Shown here one piece after another: positions 1-9,144 of a stretch of 64,000 nucleotides of DNA; within the stretch, counting starts at the first letter, position 1, and every line of letters starts with the position of its first letter. Under the pieces are notes generated by a model, which was not told the DNA's origin, did no database searches, and worked only from the letters and a program-made list of their open reading frames with translations. The stretch lies in contig NZ_JAQVNX010000001.1 in the NCBI RefSeq assembly GCF_028702905.1, positions 1 through 64,000 of the forward strand. The letters are read 5' to 3'. The DNA is from Methanofollis sp. Its GTDB lineage: Archaea > Halobacteriota > Methanomicrobia > Methanomicrobiales > Methanofollaceae. The position numbers and the translations under genes are program-made.

Positions 1-691
1 GGCTCTGTAGAATCGGGCATGAACCCCTGGCTCACGCATACGTGATGAAAATTTCTCGTTGCAGTTCTCCTGAGTGCGGAGGGATACTTGATTCCTCTCC
101 TTGCAACAGGGCACCTGAAGGATACTGTTCAATTGCCGCCCCTCGGCTATCTTCATCCGTGGGGGGTCCGGGGGGCAACGCCCCCGGTACGAGACGGCGG
201 TGAAGATTCTGCGGTCGGGGGGCGGCACGCCTGATCATCACCCCTTCCCACATCTTCACGCCGGCGGCAGCGCCCCCGGACCCCCGGGACGAAGATAGGG
301 GCAGGAAGGCAGAGAGCTCGATCGTTCTGCGGGCGGTTTTGTTCTCCGTATATCGGGTATGAGAGAAATCCGTGTGTTCAAATTCTCATCCATAACTCCA
401 GAATTGAAAGTCTGGATCATTTTCATGGTAAATCCTCTGGATAGCATCTCTGCGGAGGCCGGCCGCTCGAAGACCTACGGGTCTTCTCAAGCTCGCGGGG
501 TCTCGCACCTTCCGGTCCCCCCGCATCAGGATGGGACCGGGGACGGCAACTCCCCCTTCATGTTCGTTGATTTTGCCTTCCTGACCCAATCGCAGTTTTG
601 GGGGTCCGGGGGCAGAGCCCCAGGTGCGAAGATGTAGGAAGGCGGGTGAGTCACGTTCACACCCAGAAAAGGTGAGGGTTCCTACAAAGCC
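1..691 (+). mobile_element. MITE-like repeat element, copy 1
   Basis: Bases 1-436 are nearly identical to 7968-8404 and 62918-63352. The left end reads GGCTCTGTAGAATC. A near-inverted copy of that end, TCCTACAAAGCC, lies at 680-691, so the element may span about 690 bp. The inner part carries GC-rich hairpins (around 168-187 and 606-622) and a short hairpin module GAAGAC/GTCTTC at 468-486. No transposase or convincing gene lies inside. The left flank is outside the window, so a target duplication cannot be tested. The right half (437-691) differs from the other copies, so the right boundary is less certain than the left. Confidence 0.6.
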
Positions 692-1137
692 ATTTACCAT
701 GAAAACTACCGGGTTGGTTTTCAAAGAACCGCTTGAAACTTCGTTTCATGAGCGATTTTCCAGAACCTTTGCACCAGTAATCCAACAGAACCCCTGTTTT
801 TTTCATTTTTCACCGGGTTTGCACCAGAGAGAGAAGCAGCCTACGGCCAGGGATCGAGAAAAGAGACTGCTTAATCCCGTTGATCACCCTCGTTTGCACC
901 ACCCCGGATTTCACAGCATGACACACGCACCGCGGCTGACCGTGCCGTGTGTTCTCCGGATCGTGTGCAAATTATCCGGGGTATCTGTACACACTTCTTT
1001 CTCTATACTCTGTACGCACATACACCTCAGGAACGCCCCCCTTCTGAGGCCGGATCATTTCCACCGCCCCGGTGCAAATCAGGCGCGAAGGTGGAAAGGT
1101 CGGCCGCCGCCGATTCTCCTCACCCCGAAAAAAGGTC
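692..1137. other. Gene-free stretch with TTTGCACC boxes
   Basis: I see no coding region here. Bases 713-757 carry a 45-bp repeat with a GAAAC-TTC-GTTTC hairpin, also present at 47070-47101 and inverted at 62512-62552. The octamer TTTGCACC occurs at 768-775, 818-825 and 893-900, and the inverted form TGCAAAT with one to three matching 5' bases at 964-972 and 1071-1079. The stretch lies downstream of the minus-strand operon that ends at 1138. Confidence 0.5.
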
Positions 1138-1731
1138 TCAGATCCTCTTCCAGATATACGCAATCCTCTGGATGGCGGTATAGTGGCCGAAGATCCCGAA
1201 GAAGACCAGGAGCCAGCCGAGGTACGGGAGGCCATAGACCGTCGTCCCGAGGAAGAGGTCGAGGACGCCGGCGATCATGAGGAGGACAAGTCTGTCGGCA
1301 CGGCCGAGGACGCCGCCGTAGTAGCGGCCGACACCGAGGGCCTGTGCCTGCGTGCCCATGTACGAGGACATCAGGACGCCCGTGAGGGCAAAGACCCCGA
1401 TCTCCCACGAAGCCGCACCCCCTGCAAAGATGCCGGTGATGATGACAATGTCTGCGTAGCGATCCGAGACATGGTCGATGAAGTCGCCGCGCAGGCTTGC
1501 GATGGCAAGTTCGCGGGCGAGGGCGCCGTCCAGCGCGTCAAAGATGGCATTGACCGCCACGAGGACGATGGCGGCGGCGAGCATCCCTTCATAAAAGGCG
1601 AGGCCGGCCGCAAAGGCGGCGAGGAGAGCGCCGACAGAGAAGAAGTTCGGCGTCAGGCGGAGGGCCCTGGCAACGCCGATCGCCGGGGTCAGGAGGCCTG
1701 CGACATAGGGGCGGAAGCGGTCGAGGGTCAT
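1138..1731 (-). CDS. CDP-alcohol phosphatidyltransferase (archaetidylinositol-phosphate synthase-like)
   Basis: This 197-residue membrane enzyme carries the family signature D-x2-D-G-x2-A-R-x8-G-x3-D-x3-D, read as DALDGALAR followed by GDFIDHVSD around residues 65-85, with several hydrophobic segments. The family transfers a polar head group from or to a CDP-activated lipid in the membrane. The length and N-terminus resemble archaeal archaetidylinositol-phosphate synthases, but the substrate cannot be fixed from sequence alone. The ATG overlaps the stop of the upstream kinase gene (ATGA at 1731-1728), so it is probably translationally coupled. It is the last gene of the six-gene minus-strand run. 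A paralogue lies at 49222-49854. Confidence 0.85.
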   Translation of the reverse strand: MTLDRFRPYVAGLLTPAIGVARALRLTPNFFSVGALLAAFAAGLAFYEGMLAAAIVLVAVNAIFDALDGALARELAIASLRGDFIDHVSDRYADIVIITGIFAGGAASWEIGVFALTGVLMSSYMGTQAQALGVGRYYGGVLGRADRLVLLMIAGVLDLFLGTTVYGLPYLGWLLVFFGIFGHYTAIQRIAYIWKRI

Positions 1732-2240
1732 AGACCCTCCAGCAGGTACGCCGACCAGTCGAACGAGCCCGAGGACGGGGGCACAGTCCCGGCGGCAAAG
1801 CCTGCGATGAGATCGGCGGCCTCCTCAGGGCCGGTCGTCGTCGTGTCGATCTCAAGCACTACATTCCTTTCAAAGTTTTCCAGAGTCTCGACAAGGATCA
1901 CGTCGAGCGCCTCGGCCTCGGCATTCTCGCGCACCTTCGCCTCCGCATAGCCGCGGGCCACAAGGCGCGCTTCCAGCACATCTGGCCGGCACCTGAGGAC
2001 GATGATACGGTCGCAGGGGAGGAGGTGGGCAAGGTGCCCCTCGACAAAACCGTCTATCGGGGTGAACGCGGCCGCCCATGCTTCCTCGTCCACGATCTTC
2101 GTATCGCGTGCAGGGTCGTCGCCAAGGACAAACGGCCCGACCGTCTCGCCAGCCCTGACGACCACATGGCCGCGCCGCTCAAGGATCCCGGCGATGGTGC
2201 TCTTTCCCGTGCCCGGCGTACCGGTGATGCCGATCATCAT
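1728..2240 (-). CDS. AK6/Fap7-type putative adenylate (NMP) kinase
   Basis: The 170-residue protein begins with a P-loop, GITGTPGTGKST, at about residues 4-15. It has the small single-domain layout of archaeal AK6-type nucleotide kinases, which phosphorylate NMPs and, in relatives, act with the small ribosomal subunit. It is shorter than classical adenylate kinase and lacks a LID insertion. The start overlaps the hisC stop (ATGA at 2240-2237). A second in-frame ATG follows directly and is an alternative start. It sits between hisC and a CDP-alcohol phosphatidyltransferase with 4-bp overlaps on both sides, so it is co-translated with them. The exact substrate is inferred. Confidence 0.8.
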   Translation of the reverse strand: MMIGITGTPGTGKSTIAGILERRGHVVVRAGETVGPFVLGDDPARDTKIVDEEAWAAAFTPIDGFVEGHLAHLLPCDRIIVLRCRPDVLEARLVARGYAEAKVRENAEAEALDVILVETLENFERNVVLEIDTTTTGPEEAADLIAGFAAGTVPPSSGSFDWSAYLLEGL

Positions 2241-3295
2241 AGTTCTGCAATCCCGCGTAGAAACAGTTCGTTCTCCCAGTCCGCCCCGATGCTGACCCTG
2301 ATATAGCGGTCTTCAAGACCGGGGAAACTGCGGCACGACCGAACAATCACACCGCGGGCGGCGAGGCGCTCCATCGCCTCATCACCGGTGAGAGGTGCGA
2401 CGTCGACGAGGATAAAGTTCGCGTCGGACGGCGTCACAGGCAGGGGGATCTCTGCCACGAACCGCTCTCTCCACACCCGGACATGCGCGACGGCCTCCCT
2501 GATGTGCGCCTGATCGGCCAGGGCCGCACCGGCCGCCGCAAGGGCGACGGTGTTCACGGCAAAGGGCGTGGACGCACTGTCAAGGTGGGGGAGGAGGCGG
2601 TCGGGTATAAAAGCGTACCCGAAGCGCAGACCCGCAAGGGAATAGGCCTTCGACATGGTCCGCCCCTCGATGAGAGTGTCGTACTCCTTCATCAGGGGAC
2701 GGTAGTCGATATCGGAGAACTCGATGTAGGCGTTGTCCAGGAAGAGGAGGCAGTCGATACCGTCAAGGATCTCCCGCACCGTCTCTATGGGGACGGCATT
2801 CCCTGTCGGGTTGTTCGGCGTGCAGAGGAAAGCGAGTTTCGCGCCGCGGCACGCCTCGATGAAGCGCCCGGCATCGACCGAGAAGTCGGGTTCCCGCGGG
2901 ACGTTCACGACTTCGGCACCCTGCGCCGCCGCCGCAAGACCGTAGAAGGAGAATGTCGGGGTGGAGACGACGACGCGGTCGCCGGGGTCGACCACCGTCC
3001 GCACGACCGTCTCGATCACGCCGTCCATCCCGTTCCCGATGATGAAGGCGTGATCGCCTTGGACCGCCTTCAGCGCCCTGAAGATGGCGTCGGGGTGGCC
3101 GGCAGGATACCGGTTCCCCTCCTTCAGGGCGGCGAGGCCGGCGGCGACCACCGCATCAGACGGCGGGAAGGAGTTCTCGTTGCTCGCCAGGCGGGCAACA
3201 CGGTCAAGGCCGTTCTCGCGGGCGATCTCCTCCGCGCTCTTCGCAAAGACGTAGCCGCCGGGTGCGGCGTACTGCCGTCTAACGAAGCGCTGCAT
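2237..3295 (-). CDS. hisC: Histidinol-phosphate aminotransferase
   Basis: HisC is a PLP enzyme that transaminates imidazole acetol phosphate with glutamate in histidine synthesis. The 352-residue protein has the class-I/II aminotransferase motifs: NNPTGN at 161-166, a cofactor-contacting LDNAYIEF at about 186-193, and the Schiff-base lysine K216 in the motif MSKAYSLAGLRFG. The length is typical. The start overlaps the end of argD by 17 bp, and the stop overlaps the downstream kinase. hisD lies elsewhere in the window (20159-21415), so the histidine genes are scattered here rather than in one operon. Confidence 0.93.
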   Translation of the reverse strand: MQRFVRRQYAAPGGYVFAKSAEEIARENGLDRVARLASNENSFPPSDAVVAAGLAALKEGNRYPAGHPDAIFRALKAVQGDHAFIIGNGMDGVIETVVRTVVDPGDRVVVSTPTFSFYGLAAAAQGAEVVNVPREPDFSVDAGRFIEACRGAKLAFLCTPNNPTGNAVPIETVREILDGIDCLLFLDNAYIEFSDIDYRPLMKEYDTLIEGRTMSKAYSLAGLRFGYAFIPDRLLPHLDSASTPFAVNTVALAAAGAALADQAHIREAVAHVRVWRERFVAEIPLPVTPSDANFILVDVAPLTGDEAMERLAARGVIVRSCRSFPGLEDRYIRVSIGADWENELFLRGIAEL

Positions 3296-4415
3296 TGATG
3301 ACCCCGACAGCCGTGTCGATCTCCTCGTCCGAGATCACCAGAGGCGGGACCAGGCGGATGTTCCCGTCTGCCGCACAGTTGATCAGGACGCCGTGCTCGG
3401 CACAGTACGCCTGCACGGCAGGACAGCGCTCGCCAAGGGTGAAACCGATCATGAGGCCGTGCACCCGGGGGTTGTGGGCGGCAAGGCCGCGGGCAAAGCG
3501 CCCGGCCTTCTCCGGTATCGACGGGAGAAGCTCTTCGATGACACCGATCGTCGCCCTGGCCGCTGCGCAGGCGAGGGGGCCGCCGGCAAAGGTGCTGCCG
3601 TGCTCGCTCTTCTTGAACTCAAGGCCCTCGCGGGCGACAAGCGCGCCCATGGGGAAACCGCTTGCAATACCCTTCGCGATCGTGACGATGTCCGGCACCG
3701 CCTTCGTGTGCTGGAAGGCAAACCACTTTCCTGTCCTACCCATCCCGGTCTGGACCTCGTCGACGATCATCAGGGCGCCCTTCCGGTCGCAGACATCCCT
3801 GATACCCTCAAGGAAACCTTCGGGAGCAGAAATGACGCCGGCTTCGCCCTGGATCACCTCGACGATCACGCCTGCGATGTCGGCGTCCACGGCCTTCTCC
3901 AGGGCATCGAGGTCGCCGTATTCGACGAAGGTGCAGCCCGGTTCAAGGGGCTCGAAGGGCTCGCGGATATTTGGTTTGAAGGTGACGGCAAGCGACCCCA
4001 TCGTCCGCCCGTGGAAACTGTGGGTGAAAGAGACGAACTTCTTCCTGCCGGTGGCAAGGCGGGCGAGTTTCAGTGCGCCCTCGTTCGCCTCGGCCCCGGA
4101 GTTCGAGAAGAAGGCCTTGCCGTTCTTGAAGCCCGAGATCTCAACGATCTTCTCGGCAAGTTCGGCCTGGTGCGGCACATAGTAGAGGTTCGAGCAGTGG
4201 ATCAGGTCATGCGCCTGCGAACAGATCGCCTCCACCACCGCGGGGTGGCAGTGGCCCGTGCTGCAGACGGCAATCCCGGCCACGCAGTCGATATACTCTT
4301 TCCCGTCCGCGTCCCAGACATGCGCCCCCTGCCCGCGCACGATCTCAATCGTGCGCGAGAAGGCGGGCATGTAATAGCGGGCATCCAGTTCCCGGTAATT
4401 CCGCGTTAACTCCAT
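3279..4415 (-). CDS. argD: Acetylornithine aminotransferase
   Basis: ArgD converts N-acetylglutamate semialdehyde to N-acetylornithine in arginine synthesis; relatives also act on lysine intermediates. The 378-residue class-III aminotransferase shows FFSNSGAEANEGALKLAR at about 102-119, the DEVQTGMGRTG motif at 219-229, and the PLP lysine K248 in TIAKGIASGFPMGA. It starts 12 bp after the guaAb stop and overlaps hisC by 17 bp. This places amino-acid synthesis genes behind nucleotide-synthesis genes in one minus-strand operon. Confidence 0.93.
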   Translation of the reverse strand: MELTRNYRELDARYYMPAFSRTIEIVRGQGAHVWDADGKEYIDCVAGIAVCSTGHCHPAVVEAICSQAHDLIHCSNLYYVPHQAELAEKIVEISGFKNGKAFFSNSGAEANEGALKLARLATGRKKFVSFTHSFHGRTMGSLAVTFKPNIREPFEPLEPGCTFVEYGDLDALEKAVDADIAGVIVEVIQGEAGVISAPEGFLEGIRDVCDRKGALMIVDEVQTGMGRTGKWFAFQHTKAVPDIVTIAKGIASGFPMGALVAREGLEFKKSEHGSTFAGGPLACAAARATIGVIEELLPSIPEKAGRFARGLAAHNPRVHGLMIGFTLGERCPAVQAYCAEHGVLINCAADGNIRLVPPLVISDEEIDTAVGVINAALR

Positions 4416-4427
4416 GATTTTATCGCC

Positions 4428-5345
4428 TCACTCGTATTCGATGGTCGCAGGGGGCTTGGGGGTGATGTCGTAGACGACCCTGGAGACCTCGGCGATCTCC
4501 GAGGTGATCCGTCCCGCGATCGCGGTGAGCACCGGGAACGGCACTTCCAGCGGGTCGGCAGTCATGCCGTCGCGGGAGTTCACCGCCCTGATGGCGACGA
4601 CCCAGCCGAAGCACCTGATGTCGCCCTTGACGCCGGTCCCCCGGCCGAGGAGGGCGGCGAAGCACTGCCACGGCTGGTAGCGCTCCACCAGTTCCTCCTC
4701 GACGATGGCGTTCGCCTCGCGGGCGACCGCGATCTTCTCGGGCGTGACCTCGCCGAGGACGCGGACCGCAAGGCCAGGACCGGGGAAGGGCATCCTGTGC
4801 TGGATCTCGGCCGGCAGGCCGACGGCACCGGCAACGTCCCGCACCTCGTCCTTGTACAGATCGCGGAGGGGCTCTATGACCTTTTTGAAGAGGATGTCGA
4901 CAGGCATGCCGCCGACATTGTGGTGGCTCTTGATCCCGCCCTCGCTCTCGATCCTGTCAGGGTAGATCGTCCCCTGCAGGAGGTACTTCGCACCCGTCGC
5001 CTTTGCCTCGCGCTCGAAGATCCTGACAAACTTCTCGCCGATGGCCTTTCTCTTCTCTTCGGGGTCGGTGATCCCCTTCAGCGCCGCGAAGAACTCGTCC
5101 GCTGCATTGACCCTCTTCAACCCGAGGTCGCAGAAGAGTTCGCAGATCCGCTCGCTCTCGCCCTTCCTCATCAGTCCCGTGTCCACATAGATGGGGATCA
5201 GGTTCTTCCCGATCGCGCGGCTTGCGAGCATGGCGCATACCGATGAATCGACACCGCCGGAGAGGGCGACGACAACCTTCTCGTTCCCGGCCTCCTTCTT
5301 GATCTCCTCGATCGCGGTCTCGACGAACTTCTCTACCTTCACCAT
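4428..5345 (-). CDS. guaAb: GMP synthase subunit B (ATP pyrophosphatase subunit)
   Basis: This 305-residue protein is the ATP-pyrophosphatase half of a split archaeal GMP synthetase, which aminates XMP to GMP with ammonia from a separate glutaminase subunit. The PP-loop SGGVDSSV is near residues 29-36. The C-terminal dimerisation/XMP-binding region ends in the conserved [15 protein letters not shown]. There is no glutamine amidotransferase domain, as expected for archaea, and no guaAa is in this window. It follows pyrG by 10 bp, so CTP and GMP synthesis are co-transcribed. Confidence 0.93.
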   Translation of the reverse strand: MVKVEKFVETAIEEIKKEAGNEKVVVALSGGVDSSVCAMLASRAIGKNLIPIYVDTGLMRKGESERICELFCDLGLKRVNAADEFFAALKGITDPEEKRKAIGEKFVRIFEREAKATGAKYLLQGTIYPDRIESEGGIKSHHNVGGMPVDILFKKVIEPLRDLYKDEVRDVAGAVGLPAEIQHRMPFPGPGLAVRVLGEVTPEKIAVAREANAIVEEELVERYQPWQCFAALLGRGTGVKGDIRCFGWVVAIRAVNSRDGMTADPLEVPFPVLTAIAGRITSEIAEVSRVVYDITPKPPATIEYE

Positions 5346-5355
5346 TGCATTTCCT

Positions 5356-6972
5356 CTACTGTTTTATCTCTTTATTTTCCTTGCACGCGTTCACAAATCC
5401 GAGGTACGGCGGCGACGGCCGTGTCGGTCTCGACCTGAATTCAGGATGGAACTGGGTCGCAAAGAAGAACGGGTGGCCAGGCAGTTCCAGGATCTCCATC
5501 CTGTTCCCGTTCTTGCCGGAGAAGACCAGTCCCGCCTTTGTGATCTCCTCGATATAGTCGGGGTTCACCTCGTACCGGTGGCGGTGGCGCTCGATGATCC
5601 CTGTCTTCCCATAGAGATCCCAGGCCGTCGTGCCGGTCGCCACATCGACCTGGCAGTTGCCAAGGCGCATTGTCCCGCCGAGGTCTTTCACCTCTTCCTG
5701 CTCGGGCAGGAGAGCGATGACATGCGTACCAGGCCCGAACTCCTCGGAGATAGCGTCCTGGTAACCGAGCACGTCACGGGCGAACTCGACGACTGCCATC
5801 TGGAAACCGAGGCAGATCCCCAGGAAGGGGATCTGGTGCTCCCGGGCATACTGGATGGCGCGGATCTTGCCGGGGACGCCCCGCGAACCGAACCCACCCG
5901 GCACAAGGATGCCGTCGAGTTCGGCAAGGTCGTGATCGTCGAAGGTCTCGGCGTCCAGCCACCGGATCCGCACCTCTGTCGAGAGGGCGCGGCCGGCATG
6001 CTTCAGCGCCTCCTTGATCGAGAGATAGACGTCCTCGATCCCGTACTTGGTCACGATCCCGATCGTCGCCCTGTTCGTGTACTCGGCCGTCACCGTGTGA
6101 TACCACTCGGAGTCCACGCCGCGCTTCTCCAGGCCGAGGGTGTCGAGGATGACGTTTGCGACCCCCTCTTTCTCAAGCTCCATCGGCACCTGGTAGATGT
6201 CGGGTGCGTCCGCGGCGCTGATGACCGCGCTGATCGGGACATCGCAGAAGTCGGAGATCTTCCGCCTGGAATGGCCTGGCAGGACGCGGTCGCTCCTGCA
6301 GACGATGATGTCTGGCCGCAGACCGAGTTCGCGCAGCGCCTTGACCGAGTGCTGGGTCGGTTTGGTCTTGAGGTCGCCCATCGTGTCTGCCGGGACCAGG
6401 GTCACGTGGACGAGCGCGGTGTCCTGTGCCGGGAACTCGCCGCGCATCTGCCGCACCGCTTCCAGAAACGGCATGCTCTCGATATCGCCGACAGTCCCGC
6501 CGACTTCGACGAGGCAGACCTCGGCCTTGTGACCGTGGTTTTCAAAGGCCTCGGCAGTCTTTGCGATGTGGCCCTTGATCTCGTCGGTGATGTGCGGGAT
6601 GATCTGGACCGTGCTGCCGAGGAAGTCGCCGTGACGCTCTTTCTCGATAACAGTCTTGTAAATCTTCCCGGTCGTGATGTTGTGGGGCCGCGTCAGTTCG
6701 ATGTCGAGAAACCGCTCGTAGTTGCCGAGGTCGAGGTCGACTTCGCCGCCGTCGCTGAGCACGAAGACCTCGCCGTGCTGGGCGGGGTTCATCGTCCCTG
6801 CATCGATGTTCAGGTAGGGATCGATCTTGATGGCCGTGACCTGGTAGCCCCGGTTCTTGAGGATCCTCCCGATCGATGCCGCAGTAATGCCTTTGCCAAG
6901 GCCGCTCATTACGCCGCCAGTAACGAATATATACTTCAAAACAAATTCCCCGCGGATATCGTCGTACCCCAT
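5356..6972 (-). CDS. pyrG: CTP synthase
   Basis: PyrG aminates UTP to CTP using glutamine and ATP. The 538-residue protein has the N-terminal synthetase domain (about 1-275) with [13 protein letters not shown] and [15 protein letters not shown], and a C-terminal class-I glutamine amidotransferase whose nucleophile lies in [10 protein letters not shown] near residue 385 and whose histidine lies in QFHPEF. The ATG chosen gives an extra N-terminal stretch ([11 protein letters not shown]) before the usual KYIFVTGG. It is supported by a GGTGAG ribosome-binding site 5 nt upstream. A TTG at 6939 would give the canonical short start. It heads the six-gene operon. Confidence 0.95.
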   Translation of the reverse strand: MGYDDIRGEFVLKYIFVTGGVMSGLGKGITAASIGRILKNRGYQVTAIKIDPYLNIDAGTMNPAQHGEVFVLSDGGEVDLDLGNYERFLDIELTRPHNITTGKIYKTVIEKERHGDFLGSTVQIIPHITDEIKGHIAKTAEAFENHGHKAEVCLVEVGGTVGDIESMPFLEAVRQMRGEFPAQDTALVHVTLVPADTMGDLKTKPTQHSVKALRELGLRPDIIVCRSDRVLPGHSRRKISDFCDVPISAVISAADAPDIYQVPMELEKEGVANVILDTLGLEKRGVDSEWYHTVTAEYTNRATIGIVTKYGIEDVYLSIKEALKHAGRALSTEVRIRWLDAETFDDHDLAELDGILVPGGFGSRGVPGKIRAIQYAREHQIPFLGICLGFQMAVVEFARDVLGYQDAISEEFGPGTHVIALLPEQEEVKDLGGTMRLGNCQVDVATGTTAWDLYGKTGIIERHRHRYEVNPDYIEEITKAGLVFSGKNGNRMEILELPGHPFFFATQFHPEFRSRPTRPSPPYLGFVNACKENKEIKQ

Positions 6973-7094
6973 TATATCTCACCGGAGGATTATAGTTCTA
7001 GTGGAGGGGGAGAGGAGAAGCCCGGCCCGGGCTGAACCGCATTTCTCCAGAAATCATCTAAAGTTGCGAGATTTTCCTCTTCTATCCACTCCGC

Positions 7095-7541
7095 TCAGGA
7101 CTTTTGTCCCATGACCGCAAAGGAGGCGGTCGTCCGCGCGAGCACGGTACCGTCGGCGCCGATGATCGCCCCTTCGGCAAAGGCGACGGCATGACCTTTT
7201 CTGACGACACGGCCCGTTGCCCTGACGGTGCCGTCCCGCACCCCCTTGAAATACTGCGTCGTCTCGGAGATCGTGGCGATATGCTCGCCTTCGTCGAGGA
7301 GGGTGGTGAGGGCAAGTGCCATCGCCTCGTCGGCAAGGGCGGTGTAGATGCCGCCCTGCAACCATCCCGCACCGTTGTGCATCTCGGGCCGCACCGTCAT
7401 CGAGAGCACGGTCTCGCCTCCACCGAAAGATATGACGTCGATGCCCATCAGAACAAAAAACGGATTTGCCATCCGCCCTTTTGCCGCGATCTCCTGGAGA
7501 TAACCCATGATCAGGACTGGGACCGTCTCCGGCATAATCAT
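7095..7541 (-). CDS. PaaI-family hotdog thioesterase
   Basis: The 148-residue protein matches the PaaI/acyl-CoA thioesterase-like hotdog fold. The motif MHNGAGWLQGGIYTALADEA corresponds to the catalytic helix region (H-N-x2-G-x-x-Q/H-G-G), and the following strands end in ASFAVMGQKS. Such enzymes hydrolyse CoA thioesters in the cytoplasm; the physiological substrate is unknown. It lies 122 bp upstream of pyrG on the same strand but is separated by the pyrG promoter/RBS region, so it is probably its own unit. Confidence 0.82.
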   Translation of the reverse strand: MIMPETVPVLIMGYLQEIAAKGRMANPFFVLMGIDVISFGGGETVLSMTVRPEMHNGAGWLQGGIYTALADEAMALALTTLLDEGEHIATISETTQYFKGVRDGTVRATGRVVRKGHAVAFAEGAIIGADGTVLARTTASFAVMGQKS

Positions 7542-7609
7542 TCCCGCGGCCCTGAAAAAATCATAGAGAAAGGCTCTGGAAAAACCCTAATCCGGCCGAT
7601 GCATCTCCC

Positions 7610-7917
7610 TGATCCCCTGAGGGGACGCGCGGATCCGCTGCCTTCCCCACACAGTTCACCAGGGTACTACAGCGCCTCTGGCTTTCTCGAACTCGCTATC
7701 GCTCGTTCAGCGAAGGGATTCGACCTTTTTGACTCCCTGCGATCTTCCCCCGGACCCCGAACCAGGATCAGGCCTGGGAAGAGTGAACTGGATATCCTGA
7801 GGGGAGACTGCCATCCACCCCTATCTTAATGAAGGGGGGTGCGAGCGGAGCAAGCTTGAGAAAACTGTAGGTTTTCGAGGGCGACCGTAGGGAGGCAAGA
7901 AGACAGTCGGGTCTTCG
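7610..7917. repeat. Modular hairpin repeat region
   Basis: This gene-free DNA resembles 34320-34530 and 53360-53625. Shared blocks are CCTTCCCCACA, CTCGAACTCGCTATCGCTCG (7686-7705), GGATATCC-GAGG and TGCCATCCACCCC...CTTAATGAAGGGGGG. Two hairpin modules lie head to tail in inverted orientation at 7841-7878 (stem GAAAAC/GTTTTC) and 7881-7917 (stem GAAGAC/GTCTTC). Confidence 0.65.
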
Positions 7918-7967
7918 CTGAACTCCCCCGGAACCAGCACACCAGAACAGGATATGTTATGAAATAC

Positions 7968-8700
7968 GGCTCTGTAGAATCAGGCATGAACCCCTGGCTC
8001 ACGCATACGTGATGAAAATTTCTCGTTGCAGTTCTCCTGAGTGCGGAGGGATACTTGATTCCTCTCCTTGCAACAGGGCACTTGAAGGATACTGTTCAAT
8101 TGCCGCCCCCCGGCTATCTTCATCCGTGGGGGGTCCGGGGGGCAACGCCCCCCGGTGCGAGACGGCGGTGAAGATTCTGCGGTCGGGGCGGCACGCCTGA
8201 TCATCAACCCTTCCCACATCTTCACGCCGGCGGCGCTGCCCCCGGATCCCCGGGACGAAGATAGGGGCGGGAAGGCAGAGAGCCCGATCGTTCTGAGGAC
8301 GGTTTTGTTCTCCGCATATCAGGTATGAGAGAAATCTGTGTGTTCAAATTCTCATCCATAACTCCAGAATTGAAAGTCTGGATCATTTTCATGGTAAACC
8401 CTCGCGGGAAAGTACTTCCTGAAGCGATAGGGGAAAAATTCTGTTCAGATGTGCTTGGTCCAGGGGGGCTACCGCCCCCCATACCCCCTGCCATTAAGAT
8501 AGGGGCAGGGATGGCATCCTCCTCTAGGACTCCGACCCTTTCTTCCCGGGACCAATCCTGAGCGGGGGTCCGGTGGCTGCGATCGAAGGGAGCATGAGAA
8601 GACCATCAGGTCTTCGAGTGTAGTCCCCCGGCGAACGGGAAGAGGAAGACAGAGGATCAGCACGCACTATCAACCTCTGTAGGAGGATTTCTACAGAGCC
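7968..8700 (+). mobile_element. MITE-like repeat element, copy 2, with terminal inverted repeats
   Basis: The left end GGCTCTGTAGAA (7968-7979) has a perfect inverted partner TTCTACAGAGCC at 8689-8700. The heptamer GAAATAC directly precedes the left end (7961-7967) and recurs at 8702-8708, one base after the right end, as a target-site duplication would. The left 437 bp match copies 1 and 3. The right part (8405-8700) carries a GC hairpin at 8462-8482 and an inverted hairpin module with stem GAAGACC/GGTCTTC at 8597-8614. No transposase is encoded, so it would be non-autonomous. Confidence 0.72.
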
Positions 8701-8708
8701 AGAAATAC

Positions 8709-8759
8709 TTTTCATCAGGTTCACCTGAGACGTGTTTTCGCTTCATGCCCAATTCTACA
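8709..8759 (-). repeat. Solo end fragment of the MITE-like element
   Basis: About 50 bp resemble the left end of the long element in inverted orientation, including TTTTCATCA and the block CATGCCCAATTCTACAAAG (8743-8761). It lies directly after copy 2 and contributes the first in-frame ATG of the following small gene. Confidence 0.55.
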
Positions 8760-9020
8760 AAGTCCATAAAGGAGAAAGATCCATACCCCTTCATGGATCC
8801 ATCCGAGAAAGAGATGCTCGAAGACCTCATCTGGCTCAACGCCGTGATCGCAACAGAACTGATCCAGATCACGGAGAACACCTCCCAGATACTCAGGAAA
8901 GAGGCTCCCCCGGCACGTTGCCTGACCGACCACCAGGCCCTCCGCGAGACCGCCCTTGCAATGGCGGAGAAGTACAGGCCCGGCACCGCCCTCCCCGGCC
9001 ACCTCCGAGGCCACCAGTGA
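8745..9020 (+). CDS. Small hypothetical helical protein
   Basis: I do not recognise this protein. It is 91 residues from the ATG at 8745, or 75 residues from the ATG at 8793 (MDPSEKEMLEDLIWLNAV). The second start is preferable, because the first lies inside a repeat-element end, so the peptide MPNSTKS would be repeat-derived. The body is predicted to be mostly helical and acidic with an amphipathic segment LIWLNAVIATELIQI, and has no cysteine motif or membrane segment. The purine-rich AAAGGAG at 8769-8775 is a poor ribosome site for either start. The gene stands alone between repeats and a DJ-1 family gene. Confidence 0.5.
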   Translation: MPNSTKSIKEKDPYPFMDPSEKEMLEDLIWLNAVIATELIQITENTSQILRKEAPPARCLTDHQALRETALAMAEKYRPGTALPGHLRGHQ

Positions 9021-9144
9021 TCTCCACTTTTTCCGACCGATAGATGCACCGGCGGGTACGCGCACCCGCACCGAAGGAATGAAGGCGCGCCAGCCGTCTG
9101 TCTACAAAGATAGAGTTATTGGGAAAAATCCCCCATTGAGTGGT

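Noticed and set aside
5191..7035. A 614-codon frame antisense to pyrG and guaAb.
   Set aside because: pyrG and guaAb have all catalytic motifs; the antisense translation is low-complexity Asp/Arg-rich without a domain.
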